Positions 8,270 through 16,155 of a stretch of 33,758 bases of DNA are shown here, piece by piece. The stretch's first letter is position 1. Every line of letters starts with the position of its first letter. The position numbers were made by a program, and so were the translations under genes. This DNA is from an uncultured Leucobacter sp. (GTDB lineage Bacteria; Actinomycetota; Actinomycetes; Actinomycetales; Microbacteriaceae). The notes beneath the pieces are model-generated. The model was not told where the DNA came from, ran no database searches, and saw only the letters and a list, made by a program, of their open reading frames with translations. The stretch spans positions 1-33,758 of the forward strand of contig CALCJF010000090.1 in assembly GCA_937967375.1 (NCBI GenBank). Direction: 5' to 3'.

Positions 8270-9187
8270 AGCCGACTTATCGACGCGATACGCAGCACCC
8301 CACACGCGCTCGACGGCGGCCTCGGCACTCGCCTTGAAACCCGAGGCAATGATGTGTCGAGCGAGCTCTGGTCGGCCAAAGTGTTGCAGCAACGACCAGA
8401 CGAGGTTCGCTCGGCGCACCTCGACTTCTTCGAGGCCGGCGCACGCGTTGCAACCACCTGCTCCTATCAAGTCAGTTACACCGGCTTTGCGCGTGCCGGG
8501 TTCGTCGCATCAGAGGTGGATCGCTTGCTCGACCTGAGCGTCGACCTCGCGCGTGAGGCGAGAGCGCTGGCTGGATTGAGCGATCGCGACGCCTGGGTGT
8601 TCGCGTCGGTCGGCCCATTCGGCGCGTCGCTCGGCGACGGGAGCGAGTACACGGGCGACTACGGTAGCGATATCGGCGTCGATGAGCTGCGCCGCTGGCA
8701 TCGCGCGCGCCTGAGCCGTCTTGCCCGCACTGGCGCCGACGCATTGATCTGCGAGACGATCCCGAGCCTTGACGAGGGCCGGGCCCTTGCCCTCGAGCTG
8801 CCAGATCTTGCGGTTCCTGCGATCCTCAGTTTTACCGTTGGCGACGAGACGTTGCGAAGCGGCGAATCGATTGCAGAGGCCGCGAGGATCGCGCACCAGG
8901 CCGAGAACGTTATCGCAGTGGGAGTCAACTGCTCAGAGGCGCACCACGCAACGACCGCACTACGGCTGCTTCGCGAAGAGACCGATCTGCCCCTCGTGGT
9001 CTACCCTAACAGTGGCGAGCATTGGAACGCGCAGCAGCGCAGTTGGAACGGGCAAGCGACATCACTCGAGAGCGATGTCGACGAGTGGGTGTCGCTCGGG
9101 GCACGCCTGGTCGGCGGCTGCTGCAGGGTCGATGTCGAAGAGATCGCGAAGATCGCGGCGCGAGCCAGCGACACCACGATCACGTGA
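8267..9187 (+). CDS. mmuM: Homocysteine S-methyltransferase
   Basis: The enzyme transfers a methyl group from S-methylmethionine (or a similar donor such as S-adenosylmethionine) to homocysteine, giving methionine in the cytosol. The 306-residue protein shows the pattern of the single-domain, cobalamin-independent family: LDGGLGTRLE near the N-terminus, then GVNC (Cys222) and the GGCC pair (Cys285, Cys286), which together form the zinc site that activates homocysteine. A homocysteine-contacting SYQVSY segment is also seen. The ATG at 8267 is preferred because upstream in-frame sequence has no ribosome-binding site and a -10-like element lies seven bases before it. The next gene runs convergently and its stop codon abuts this one. 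No methionine or S-methylmethionine transporter lies next to it. Confidence 0.92.
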   Translation: MSRLIDAIRSTPHALDGGLGTRLETRGNDVSSELWSAKVLQQRPDEVRSAHLDFFEAGARVATTCSYQVSYTGFARAGFVASEVDRLLDLSVDLAREARALAGLSDRDAWVFASVGPFGASLGDGSEYTGDYGSDIGVDELRRWHRARLSRLARTGADALICETIPSLDEGRALALELPDLAVPAILSFTVGDETLRSGESIAEAARIAHQAENVIAVGVNCSEAHHATTALRLLREETDLPLVVYPNSGEHWNAQQRSWNGQATSLESDVDEWVSLGARLVGGCCRVDVEEIAKIAARASDTTIT

Positions 9188-10066
9188 CTACTCCGTGGCG
9201 ATGTTAATTGTCGCCTGGGTGATCGCTCCCGACTCTGAGTGATACTTCTCAAGCAGCGCAAGATAGCGCCCGTCATCGATGAGCGTTTGCAGCGCGCCAC
9301 GAACGTGCTCAGCAAGATCGCTGCCCTTCGCGATCGGCAGACCGTAGGGTGCGGTGTCAAACATCTCGCCGACCACCTCAATCTCGCCGCCAAGCGCGTC
9401 GACCGCCTCGATAGTGACGGGCGAATCCGCAGAAAACGCGTCAGCCTGACCCTGCACGACGGCGGTGGTGACCTCGGGCTGCCCGGTGAACGGCAGTATC
9501 TCAATGGCCTTCTTGCCAGCCGCAACGCACGCTTCACTGCGTGCGGGCAGCTCGGTCAGATGCTGAGTACCATCCTTCATCACGGCGACGCTGAGACCGC
9601 ATGCGTCGTTGGGGTCAATCGTCTGACCGGCACGCACCGCCCATAGGCTGCCTGCGCTGTAGTAGTTGACGAAGTCGACAACCTGCTGCCGTTCGACGGT
9701 ATCAGTGAACGATCCGACTCCTACGTCGATCGCGCCACCTTCGATTCTGGGCAAGATACTGTCGAAGAGCAGCTCTTGATACTCGACCTTGAGTCCGAGT
9801 TCTTCTGCGATCTCGGCGACCAGCTCAACCGCCCAGCCTGTCGGTTTACCATCGGCAGTCTTGGTCTCGTTCGGCGGGTAGTCGGTGATTGTGCCGACGT
9901 GCAGCACCCCGCTCTGCTCAATCTCTGCCCAGCTTCGCACCGTTCCGGCCGCAGCGGAACCCGCCGTGGCGCCCGAGTCGGTGGCACCCGTCTCGGAGTT
10001 TGTGCAACCGGCGAGCAGCAGCGCGACGGCTGCGACGAGGGCAGGGAGAATAAGACTCTTCTTCAC
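9188..10066 (-). CDS. Solitary amino-acid-type ABC substrate-binding lipoprotein (SBP_bac_3)
   Basis: This 292-residue lipoprotein has a KK-led signal peptide and the lipobox LLAGC, followed by a short Ser/Thr/Ala linker. The mature domain fits extracellular solute-binding family 3: GTITDYPPNE near its start, GWAVELVAEIAEELG, the FDSILPRIEGGAIDVGVGSF segment, and a C-terminal LQTLIDDGRYLALLEKYH helix. Family members bind polar amino acids such as glutamine, glutamate, arginine or cystine. No permease or ATPase is adjacent, so it must use a distant importer or act as a sensor. The start is GTG, with only a weak GAAAG upstream. Its stop codon directly abuts that of the convergent methyltransferase gene. 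Confidence 0.9.
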   Translation of the reverse strand: MKKSLILPALVAAVALLLAGCTNSETGATDSGATAGSAAAGTVRSWAEIEQSGVLHVGTITDYPPNETKTADGKPTGWAVELVAEIAEELGLKVEYQELLFDSILPRIEGGAIDVGVGSFTDTVERQQVVDFVNYYSAGSLWAVRAGQTIDPNDACGLSVAVMKDGTQHLTELPARSEACVAAGKKAIEILPFTGQPEVTTAVVQGQADAFSADSPVTIEAVDALGGEIEVVGEMFDTAPYGLPIAKGSDLAEHVRGALQTLIDDGRYLALLEKYHSESGAITQATINIATE

Positions 10067-10185
10067 TCGGCAATTCTTTCGGTTCTCGAGCTTCGGGCCG
10101 CATACGTTACCGAGTGTTACCCGACCCCAAGGCCAACGCGGCTCCGCGCGCGGTGCGCGAAGCAGAGCACTTCTTCATCTCACAA
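10067..10185 (-). other. Gap between the SRP RNA terminator and the binding-protein gene
   Basis: This 119-base stretch is the leader of the binding-protein gene. It holds two copies of GTAAC spaced by seven bases (in GGGTAACACTCGGTAACG on the minus strand) and a GC-rich segment, but no riboswitch or convincing promoter that I can recognise. Confidence 0.4.
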
Positions 10186-10282
10186 GAAAAGAAAGACCCC
10201 TCACGCACCCGCTAGAGCCCCGGTACCCTTGCTCTGTTTCCAGCCTGGGGGAGTTTCCGAAGATAGCGCCACATGAGGGGCC
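10186..10282 (-). ncRNA. ffs: Small signal recognition particle RNA (4.5S/SRP RNA) with U-rich terminator tail
   Basis: The RNA would guide Ffh-bound ribosomes to the membrane by forming the SRP core. Read on the minus strand, the 5' GGCCCCUCA (10282-10274) pairs with UGAGGGGUC (10203-10195), closing a molecule of about 88 bases followed by UUUCUUUUC. Further in, CGCUA pairs with UAGCG. The apex has the SRP helix 8 signature: AGG, a three-pair stem CUG/CAG capped by GAAA, and AGCA on the opposite strand, the binding platform for the Ffh M domain. The 3' half (ACCGGGGCUC then GCGGGUGCG) resembles other actinobacterial SRP RNAs from memory. The GAAA cap replaces the more usual GGAA. The gene starts 15 bases beyond the stop of the upstream exporter gene. 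Confidence 0.85.
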
Positions 10283-10288
10283 TTAACG

Positions 10289-10294
10289 AGCCTA
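10289..10294 (-). promoter_or_regulatory. Candidate -10 element of the SRP RNA gene
   Basis: On the minus strand TAGGCT lies six bases before the proposed 5' G of the SRP RNA at 10282, the right distance for a -10 box. It sits just past the stop codon of the exporter gene, so most of the promoter would lie within that coding sequence. The -35 region (near TTCTGC) is weak. Confidence 0.45.
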
Positions 10295-10296
10295 CC

Positions 10297-12426
10297 CTAT
10301 TCGGCAGCCTCAGCAGAATCGGCCGAGGCCGGCGCGCCCTCAGTCGCGTCCGCATCGGCACCCGCATTCACGTTAGCGACCAACGCGTCAACAGCTGCTT
10401 CGTGCACCGCCGCGTCTTCGTTCTCATCGGTGCCCTTGAACTGTGACTGGTACAGCTCGTAGTAGGCGCCGCGCTGCGCGAGCAGTTGCTCGTGCGACCC
10501 CTGTTCGACGATATCGCCGTGCTCCATCATCAGAATGGTGTCGGCGTCACGAATGGTCGAGAGTCGGTGTGCAATCACGAACGAGGTGCGGTCTGCGCGC
10601 AGCGCGCTCATGGCCTGCTGCACGAGCACCTCGGTGCGCGTATCAACCGATGAGGTCGCCTCGTCGAGAATCAGCAGAGACGGGTTCGCGATAAACGCGC
10701 GCGCGATCGTGAGCAACTGGCGTTCGCCCGCCGACAGCGAAGACGCGTTCTCTTCGATCACTGTGTCGTAGCCCTCGGGCAGTTGACGCACGAAGCGGTC
10801 AACCATGGTGGCCTTCGCCGCTTCGATGATCTCCTCGTCGGTCGCCTCGAGGCGACCGTAGCGAATGTTCTCTCGAATGCTGCCTTCGAACAGGAACGCG
10901 TCTTGCAGCACCATACCGACGTGCCCGCGCAGTTCGGCGCGAGAGAGCTTCGTGATGTCGGTGCCGTCGAGAAGAATTCGCCCGCCCTGCAGCTCATAGA
11001 AGCGCATGATCAGGTTCACGAGCGTCGTCTTGCCTGCACCTGTCGGCCCGACAATTGCGACGGTCTGACCGGGGTGCACTTCGAGCGAGAGATCTTTGAT
11101 CAGCGATTCCTCAGGGTCGTAGCTGAACGCCACGTGATCGAACTCGACGTGACCCGTAGCGCGCTCCGGGAGATGCTCGGTCACGGTTTCGGCGTCTTGC
11201 TCATCTGCGTCGAGCAGTTCGAAGGTGCGCTCGGCCGAGGCCACACCCGACTGCAGCATGTTTGCCATGCCAGCCATCTGGCCGATGGGCTGCGCAAACT
11301 CGCGAGAGTACTGAATGAACGCGGTCACGTCGCCGAGCGTCATCTGCCCCGCAGTGACCTTCAGCGCGCCCACGACAGCGATCAGCACGTACGTGAGGTA
11401 CTGCACGAACTGCATCGCAGGCATCATCGCACCAGACAGTGCCTGGGCCTTGAACGACGCGTCGTAGAGGCCGTCGTTGCGCTTATCGAACTCTTCGACC
11501 ATCTCTGCATCGCGGTTGAACACGCGAATCAGTTCGTGCCCGGTGAACGACTCCTCGATATGACCGTTCAGGTCGCCGGTGCGCTTCCACTGCGCGGTGA
11601 AGAGCTTCTGGGCGCGCACGCCGACGATACCGACAATAACGCCCGAGAGCGGCAGCGCGAGCAACGCAATAAGGCCCAACTGCCATGACACCCAGAACAT
11701 CATCGCGCCAATGCCGATAATCGTGAGCACCGACTGCACCAACTGTGAGAACGCCTGCTGCAGCGCCTGCTGGATATTGTCGACGTCGTTAGTGACACGC
11801 GAGAGCACGTCACCTCGCTGGCGACCGTCGAAGTACGACAGCGGCAGGCGATTGATCTTCTCTTCGATCTCTTTGCGCAGCTTGTACACGACTCGCATGA
11901 CGAGCCCGTTCAGCAGGTAGCCCTGCAGCCACATCAAGAACGATGCGACGAGGTACAGGGCAAGCACGACGAGGATCAGCCAGCCGAGCTTCTCAAAGTC
12001 GATCCCCTGGCCTGGCACGATGTCTGTGCCCTGCAGCATGTCGGCAAACTGGGTTTCGCCCTGTGCACGCAGGCCTTCGATGATCTGCTCCTTGGGCACG
12101 CCCGCTGGCAGCTGCGCCCCGAGAATGCCGTTGAAGATCACATCCATCGCCTGACCCAGCACCTTCGGCGCGATCACTGTCAGCACCACAGATGCGACGA
12201 CGAGCAGGGTCACAAACCCGAACAGCATCTTTTCTGGGCCAAGCAGCGCCATGAGGCGCTTTGCCGATGGCCAGAATGCCTTTGCTTTGCGTGTGGGCTG
12301 GCTGCCCGACCAGTCGTCGGTATCGGGCACGTAGTCGTCGGGCAGCTCGAACTCTGCGGTGTCGGTGCTCACTGCGCCCGAGCCCGCCGATGCCGTGTGC
12401 TTCTTACTTCGCTTCTCTCGCGCCAT
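10297..12426 (-). CDS. ABC exporter half-transporter with the consensus ATPase (heterodimer partner A)
   Basis: This 709-residue protein is a membrane-ABC fusion of the multidrug/lipid exporter type. After a charged N-terminal tail (about 1-50) comes a six-helix membrane domain, with a long extracytoplasmic insertion of roughly 50 residues between helices 1 and 2. The ATPase domain has Walker A GPTGAGKT (460-467), signature LSAGE (564-568), Walker B LLILDE (584-589) with catalytic Glu589, and H-loop His620. An acidic Ala-rich tail follows. It keeps the catalytic Glu and His that its partner lacks, as in heterodimeric exporters such as LmrCD, TM287/288 and BmrCD. The start ATG shares one base with the partner's TGA, so the two are coupled. 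Substrate is unknown. Confidence 0.93.
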   Translation of the reverse strand: MAREKRSKKHTASAGSGAVSTDTAEFELPDDYVPDTDDWSGSQPTRKAKAFWPSAKRLMALLGPEKMLFGFVTLLVVASVVLTVIAPKVLGQAMDVIFNGILGAQLPAGVPKEQIIEGLRAQGETQFADMLQGTDIVPGQGIDFEKLGWLILVVLALYLVASFLMWLQGYLLNGLVMRVVYKLRKEIEEKINRLPLSYFDGRQRGDVLSRVTNDVDNIQQALQQAFSQLVQSVLTIIGIGAMMFWVSWQLGLIALLALPLSGVIVGIVGVRAQKLFTAQWKRTGDLNGHIEESFTGHELIRVFNRDAEMVEEFDKRNDGLYDASFKAQALSGAMMPAMQFVQYLTYVLIAVVGALKVTAGQMTLGDVTAFIQYSREFAQPIGQMAGMANMLQSGVASAERTFELLDADEQDAETVTEHLPERATGHVEFDHVAFSYDPEESLIKDLSLEVHPGQTVAIVGPTGAGKTTLVNLIMRFYELQGGRILLDGTDITKLSRAELRGHVGMVLQDAFLFEGSIRENIRYGRLEATDEEIIEAAKATMVDRFVRQLPEGYDTVIEENASSLSAGERQLLTIARAFIANPSLLILDEATSSVDTRTEVLVQQAMSALRADRTSFVIAHRLSTIRDADTILMMEHGDIVEQGSHEQLLAQRGAYYELYQSQFKGTDENEDAAVHEAAVDALVANVNAGADADATEGAPASADSAEAAE

Positions 12427-14162
12427 CAGGCTGCCTCCGCCTCGGTCAACTGCGATCTGACGATCTCCTGGTACACGCTGTTGTTCTCGAGCAGCTCATG
12501 GTGAGTGCCTCGTCCTACGAGTTCACCGTCTTCGAGCACGAGAATCTGGTCGGCTTCGGTGATGGTCGATACGCGCTGGGCAACAATGATTGTCGTCGCT
12601 CCCGCAGTAGCCGACGGCAACGCCGCACGCAGGCGTGCATCGGTTGCGACGTCGAGCGCCGAGAACGAATCGTCAAAGAGGTAGACGCGCGGCTTCGCAA
12701 CGAGCGCACGCGCAATCGATAGGCGCTGACGCTGGCCGCCCGACACGCTCGTTCCTCCCTGAGAAACGGGCTCATCGAGACCCTTTTCTTTTTCACGCAC
12801 GAAGTCTTCGCCCTGGGCGACGCGCAGCGCCTCCCACAGCTCCTCGTCGCTCGCGTCGCTGTTGCCGAAGCGCAGGTTCGAGGCGATCGTGCCGCCAAAG
12901 AGATACGGTCGCTGCGGCACCAGTCCGAGCGTGCTCGCCAGCTGTGCGCGAGTGAGAGCCGAGACAGGCTGAGCGTCGATGGTCACGCTGCCGGTTTGCG
13001 GGTCGAAGAGGCGCAGCATGAGCCCGAGCAGTGTGGTCTTGCCCGAGCCGGTCGATCCGATGATCGCGGTCGTCTTGCCCGGTTCCGCGACAAAGCTCAC
13101 GTTCTTGATGACCGGCAGCTCTGCGCCGGGAAACCCGAAGGTGACGTCGTTGAACTCGACTCGGCCCATCGTCGGCGTAGCGACCTGCTCGTTCTCGGTG
13201 AACTTCAGCGACGATTTCGTGTCGAGCAGCTCGCGAATGCGCTCGGCACAGACGACGGCGCGCGGGATCATCATGACCATGAACACACCCATCATCACGG
13301 CCATGAGAATCTGCAGCAGGTACTGCAAGAAGGCGGTGAGTGATCCGATCTCGACGTCGCCCGCCTCCACGCGGTGACCGCCGAACCACAGCACCGCGGC
13401 CGTTGCGAGGTGCAGCACCATCATGATGATGGGAAACATCAGTACGAAGACGTTGCCCACCTGCACCGAGATGCGAGTGATGTTCTGGTTCGCGACGCGG
13501 TAGCGATTCTCTTCGAAGGGTTCGCGCACGAAGGCTCGCACTACGCGAATGCCCATGATCTGCTCGCGCAGCACGCTGTTGATGTCGTCAACGCGATCCT
13601 GCATTTGCCTGAAGAGCGGCAGCAGCAGCCACACCAAGAAGCCGACGATCACGGCGAGGATCGCGACTGACGCCCAGACCAGCCAAGACATGCCCGCGTC
13701 TTCTCGCAGCGCCATGATGATGCCGCCGATCGCCATGATTGGTGCCGAGATCATGAAGTTCATGGTCATCAGCACGAGCATCTGCACCTGTTGCACGTCG
13801 TTCGTGCCGCGGGTGATTAGCGTGCCGGCGCCAAACTTGGTCGCTTCGAGAGTCGACAGCGAGTCAACCTTGCGAAACACTTCGCGACGCAGATCCCTAC
13901 CGACCGACATCGCGACTCGGGCGCCGCAGTAGACGGCAAGCACTGCCGCCGCGAGCTGACCGAATGACACCGCCAGCATGAGGCCGCCGGTGCTCCAGAT
14001 GAAGTCGATATCGCCGCGCGTAATACCTTTGTCGATGATCTGCGCGTTCAAGCTGGGTAGCCACAGCGCGGCGATCGTCGAAAGCAATTGCAGCACGAGC
14101 ACGCCGACAACCCACGCCCAATAGGGCTTGGCGTGGTGAAGGGTGAGTCTGAGAAGAGCCAC
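12426..14162 (-). CDS. ABC exporter half-transporter with a degenerate ATP site (heterodimer partner B)
   Basis: This 578-residue protein has a six-helix membrane domain followed by an ATPase domain. Walker A GSTGSGKT (369-376) and signature SGGQRQ (474-479) are intact, but Walker B reads VYLFDD (493-498), placing Asp498 where the catalytic Glu belongs. The H-loop position is Gln529 (VAQR) in place of His. This pattern is established for the non-hydrolysing composite site of heterodimeric exporters, so the protein is expected to function with the downstream partner and not alone. The start is GTG at 14162 with AAAGG seven bases upstream. A possible promoter lies 30-60 bases upstream. Transcription proceeds into partner A and may read on toward the SRP RNA gene. 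Confidence 0.93.
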   Translation of the reverse strand: MALLRLTLHHAKPYWAWVVGVLVLQLLSTIAALWLPSLNAQIIDKGITRGDIDFIWSTGGLMLAVSFGQLAAAVLAVYCGARVAMSVGRDLRREVFRKVDSLSTLEATKFGAGTLITRGTNDVQQVQMLVLMTMNFMISAPIMAIGGIIMALREDAGMSWLVWASVAILAVIVGFLVWLLLPLFRQMQDRVDDINSVLREQIMGIRVVRAFVREPFEENRYRVANQNITRISVQVGNVFVLMFPIIMMVLHLATAAVLWFGGHRVEAGDVEIGSLTAFLQYLLQILMAVMMGVFMVMMIPRAVVCAERIRELLDTKSSLKFTENEQVATPTMGRVEFNDVTFGFPGAELPVIKNVSFVAEPGKTTAIIGSTGSGKTTLLGLMLRLFDPQTGSVTIDAQPVSALTRAQLASTLGLVPQRPYLFGGTIASNLRFGNSDASDEELWEALRVAQGEDFVREKEKGLDEPVSQGGTSVSGGQRQRLSIARALVAKPRVYLFDDSFSALDVATDARLRAALPSATAGATTIIVAQRVSTITEADQILVLEDGELVGRGTHHELLENNSVYQEIVRSQLTEAEAA

Positions 14163-14192
14163 GGTGCACCTTTCGTAACGGGGAAACGTTCA

Positions 14193-14222
14193 ACACTAGC
14201 GCCGAACACGGATCGTGCGCAA
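14193..14222 (-). promoter_or_regulatory. Candidate promoter of the exporter operon
   Basis: On the minus strand TTGCGC (14222-14217) and TAGTGT (14198-14193) are separated by 18 bases and lie upstream of the GTG start at 14162, which also has AAAGG in place. The rest of the 107-base gap up to the adhesin stop codon shows nothing else that I recognise. Confidence 0.35.
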
Positions 14223-14269
14223 CGTATTCCCGAGAACTTATTGGCGCGCCGTGGCTCCCTCTTTCATGA

Positions 14270-15772
14270 CTAGCTTTGCGAGCGGCGGCGCGCGAGCACA
14301 AGCACCGCGCCGGCGAGCAGCAGGAGCGCTGCAGTCGCGGCCGCAAATCCGTTCAGTTCAGCACCGGTATTCGCGAGTTTACCGGGCGCCTGTGGATTCG
14401 TCGGGGTAGTCGTCGTGACGGGCTCCTTCTCAACAAGCACGGTCTGCGCCGCGTCATTGATGTCTCGGTGCACCGCAACAGCGTCTTCACCCTCGAGCGC
14501 GGTTTCGAACAGTTCCTCGAACGCCACGAGATACTCCCCCGCATAGCCCGTCGGAACCGTAAACGTAACGTCGACCGTGCCCGATGGGGACGAAGGCGTA
14601 AACACGGCAGAACCCACGATCCCCGTGGCCGAACCGTCGGACTTACGCATGAGCTCACCCTCAACTCGGTACTCGATTCCGGGGGTCAGATTCCGGTAGG
14701 CGACAGTATCTACGACCGTGCCACCGTTCCAGGTGAGTGTGTGATCTCCATCGGCGAGGTCGGTCAGTGTTGTGCCGATCGCGGGCGCCTCCGCGCCTGC
14801 CCAGCGCACGCTCGCCTGAGCCGAAGTGGTCTTTCCGGCAGCGGCGATCAGCCCGAGCGTCTGCCAGTGATCTACCTCCGCTTCGGGGTCCGGATTCGGC
14901 ACCGTCACGATATGTCCGCTGACGCTCGAGCCGCTCACGGTAGCGGTCAGCGTCGCAGTGCCGGGATCATCCTCTCCGCGCAGGTCGACATAGAGCTCTT
15001 GACTATCGCTTACAGCAGATGGGTCGACCGCATTCCCGTTCTCGTCGACTAGGTTCAGCGATGGATCTACCATGACACTCGCGGTGGGTCGATTCGTATT
15101 CACCAAGAACGGACCGACCAGCGAGTCGGCCTGCTGCGCACCCGAGGGTGCCGTGATCGAAACCGTCGTCTCGAAGTCACCCAGGGTCATGCCCGAGCTT
15201 GCGTTCGCACCGTTCACCAAATACCAGTAAGCGGCCTCCGTTGCCGCCTCATCGTCGCTGCCCGACCAGTTCCAATTCGAATCCCACCCAACGTCCGTGT
15301 ATCGCCAAATGGCGTACTGGATTGCCTCGATCGCGTCGTTTCGGGAGAGGCCTGGCACATTGGCAGCGGCGCGGAAGTCATCAAGGCTCATCGCCGGGTA
15401 GCTATGCGCCAGCACCCAGAGTACTTTCCCTTGGATCACCGGGTCGGTGAAGTCATTCTCACCGGGAAAACCAGACGGGTCATCGATTTCGCCCACGAGA
15501 CGCGTCTTTGCAGAAACATCGTGTTCGATGCAGTAGGCCCAGAAGTCAGGCTCGCCCGGATTCGCAGGATCCTCCGGTGTCTGCAGGTAGATCGGAAAGA
15601 GCCCGGTACCTCCGTGACCCTGTTTGCTACCGATCCACACGCTATCCCCTGGATCAGCAGCGGCATATGCCGTCGAAGCGACCGATGGCACAAACATGGC
15701 CACAGCGGCAATCATTGCCGCAAACCACCACCGCTTTGTTCGCCTCGACTTCATCTCGCGATTCACTGACAT
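14270..15772 (-). CDS. Sortase-anchored thioester-domain / VaFE-repeat surface adhesin
   Basis: This 500-residue cell-wall protein has four parts. A signal peptide (1 to about 37, ending AYA) is preceded by a basic RRTKRWW. Next comes a thioester domain with the Cys in WAYCIEHDVS (Cys81) and the partner Gln in IQYAIW (Gln152), which in related proteins form a Cys-Gln thioester that attaches covalently to host amines. Then follows a single VaFE/ester-bond domain (about 333-447) containing DGDHTL (Thr345), a literal VAFE (416-419) and NDAAQTV (Gln443), predicted to form a Thr-Gln ester crosslink. It ends with the LANTG sortase motif (466-470), a membrane helix and RRRSQS. ATG at 15772 is chosen because GGGAG lies eight bases upstream. 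No sortase gene is adjacent. Confidence 0.88.
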   Translation of the reverse strand: MSVNREMKSRRTKRWWFAAMIAAVAMFVPSVASTAYAAADPGDSVWIGSKQGHGGTGLFPIYLQTPEDPANPGEPDFWAYCIEHDVSAKTRLVGEIDDPSGFPGENDFTDPVIQGKVLWVLAHSYPAMSLDDFRAAANVPGLSRNDAIEAIQYAIWRYTDVGWDSNWNWSGSDDEAATEAAYWYLVNGANASSGMTLGDFETTVSITAPSGAQQADSLVGPFLVNTNRPTASVMVDPSLNLVDENGNAVDPSAVSDSQELYVDLRGEDDPGTATLTATVSGSSVSGHIVTVPNPDPEAEVDHWQTLGLIAAAGKTTSAQASVRWAGAEAPAIGTTLTDLADGDHTLTWNGGTVVDTVAYRNLTPGIEYRVEGELMRKSDGSATGIVGSAVFTPSSPSGTVDVTFTVPTGYAGEYLVAFEELFETALEGEDAVAVHRDINDAAQTVLVEKEPVTTTTPTNPQAPGKLANTGAELNGFAAATAALLLLAGAVLVLARRRSQS

Positions 15773-15834
15773 CAGAACACTCCCCATCTTCTTTGATCTC
15801 CAGTGAGCACCCCAACGCCCACAGGAGGAATGAC

Positions 15835-15858
15835 CGGGTTTTGGCACGACAAAACCCG
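15835..15858. promoter_or_regulatory. Inverted repeat upstream of the adhesin gene
   Basis: CGGGTTTTG (15835-15843) and CAAAACCCG (15850-15858) form a perfect nine-pair inverted repeat around six bases. It lies 62 bases upstream of the adhesin start codon. It is not followed by a T-run on the minus strand, so it is not an obvious terminator for that direction. It could be an operator or a 5' leader hairpin. Function is unknown. Confidence 0.45.
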
Positions 15859-16115
15859 CTTTCACATTGAAGAGAGCTCAGAAACCTCAAAAAGTGTCGC
15901 GAAGCATGAGCAAATAGTTCTTCCTAAGATCGCGGGGCTCAAGAGCCTTTCTACGCGGCGTGCCGAGAGGGCCACCCGTAATAGATGCCGAGAAAGGGAT
16001 TTTCGTGGCTTGCGGGCGCGAGAGGCACGAATTTTCCTTTTTCGGGGGCATTTCTGCCAATACCCCGAACGGGCCCACTGGCCCAACCTCGATCGCCACC
16101 GCCAGCGGTGAAAAA
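15859..16115. other. Gene-free stretch between the adhesin leader and the tRNA-His terminator
   Basis: No open reading frame here has a recognisable product or ribosome-binding site. The composition is visibly less GC-rich than the flanking genes in places. It holds an imperfect hairpin TTCGGGG/CCCCGAA (16041-16047 with 16063-16069) and a small one, GGGCC/GGCCC (16071-16075 with 16080-16084). I see no duplicated tRNA end or integrase remnant. Confidence 0.5.
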
Positions 16116-16149
16116 GAAATCGGCCCCGACTCGAAAGTCGGGGCCGATT
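16111..16149 (-). terminator. Rho-independent terminator of tRNA-His
   Basis: AGTCGGGGCCGATT (16136-16149) and AATCGGCCCCGACT (16118-16131) form a perfect 14-pair stem with a four-base loop. On the minus strand the stem is followed by TTCTTTTT down to 16111. It lies six bases beyond the 3' end of the tRNA. Confidence 0.92.
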
Positions 16150-16155
16150 CATCAG

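Noticed and set aside
7132..8457. Long minus-strand open frame of 441 codons opposite the MFS and methyltransferase genes
   Set aside because: The translation is rich in Arg, Glu, His and Gly with no domain pattern, as expected for the antisense frame of GC-rich genes; the plus strand holds two well-recognised proteins.
10067..10296. Riboswitch upstream of the binding-protein gene
   Set aside because: The structured part folds as an SRP RNA with its own terminator, and the remaining leader shows no riboswitch consensus that I recognise.
14276..15052. Plus-strand open frame of 258 codons opposite the adhesin gene
   Set aside because: The minus strand shows clear adhesin domains and an LPXTG-type anchor; the plus-strand product has no recognisable features.
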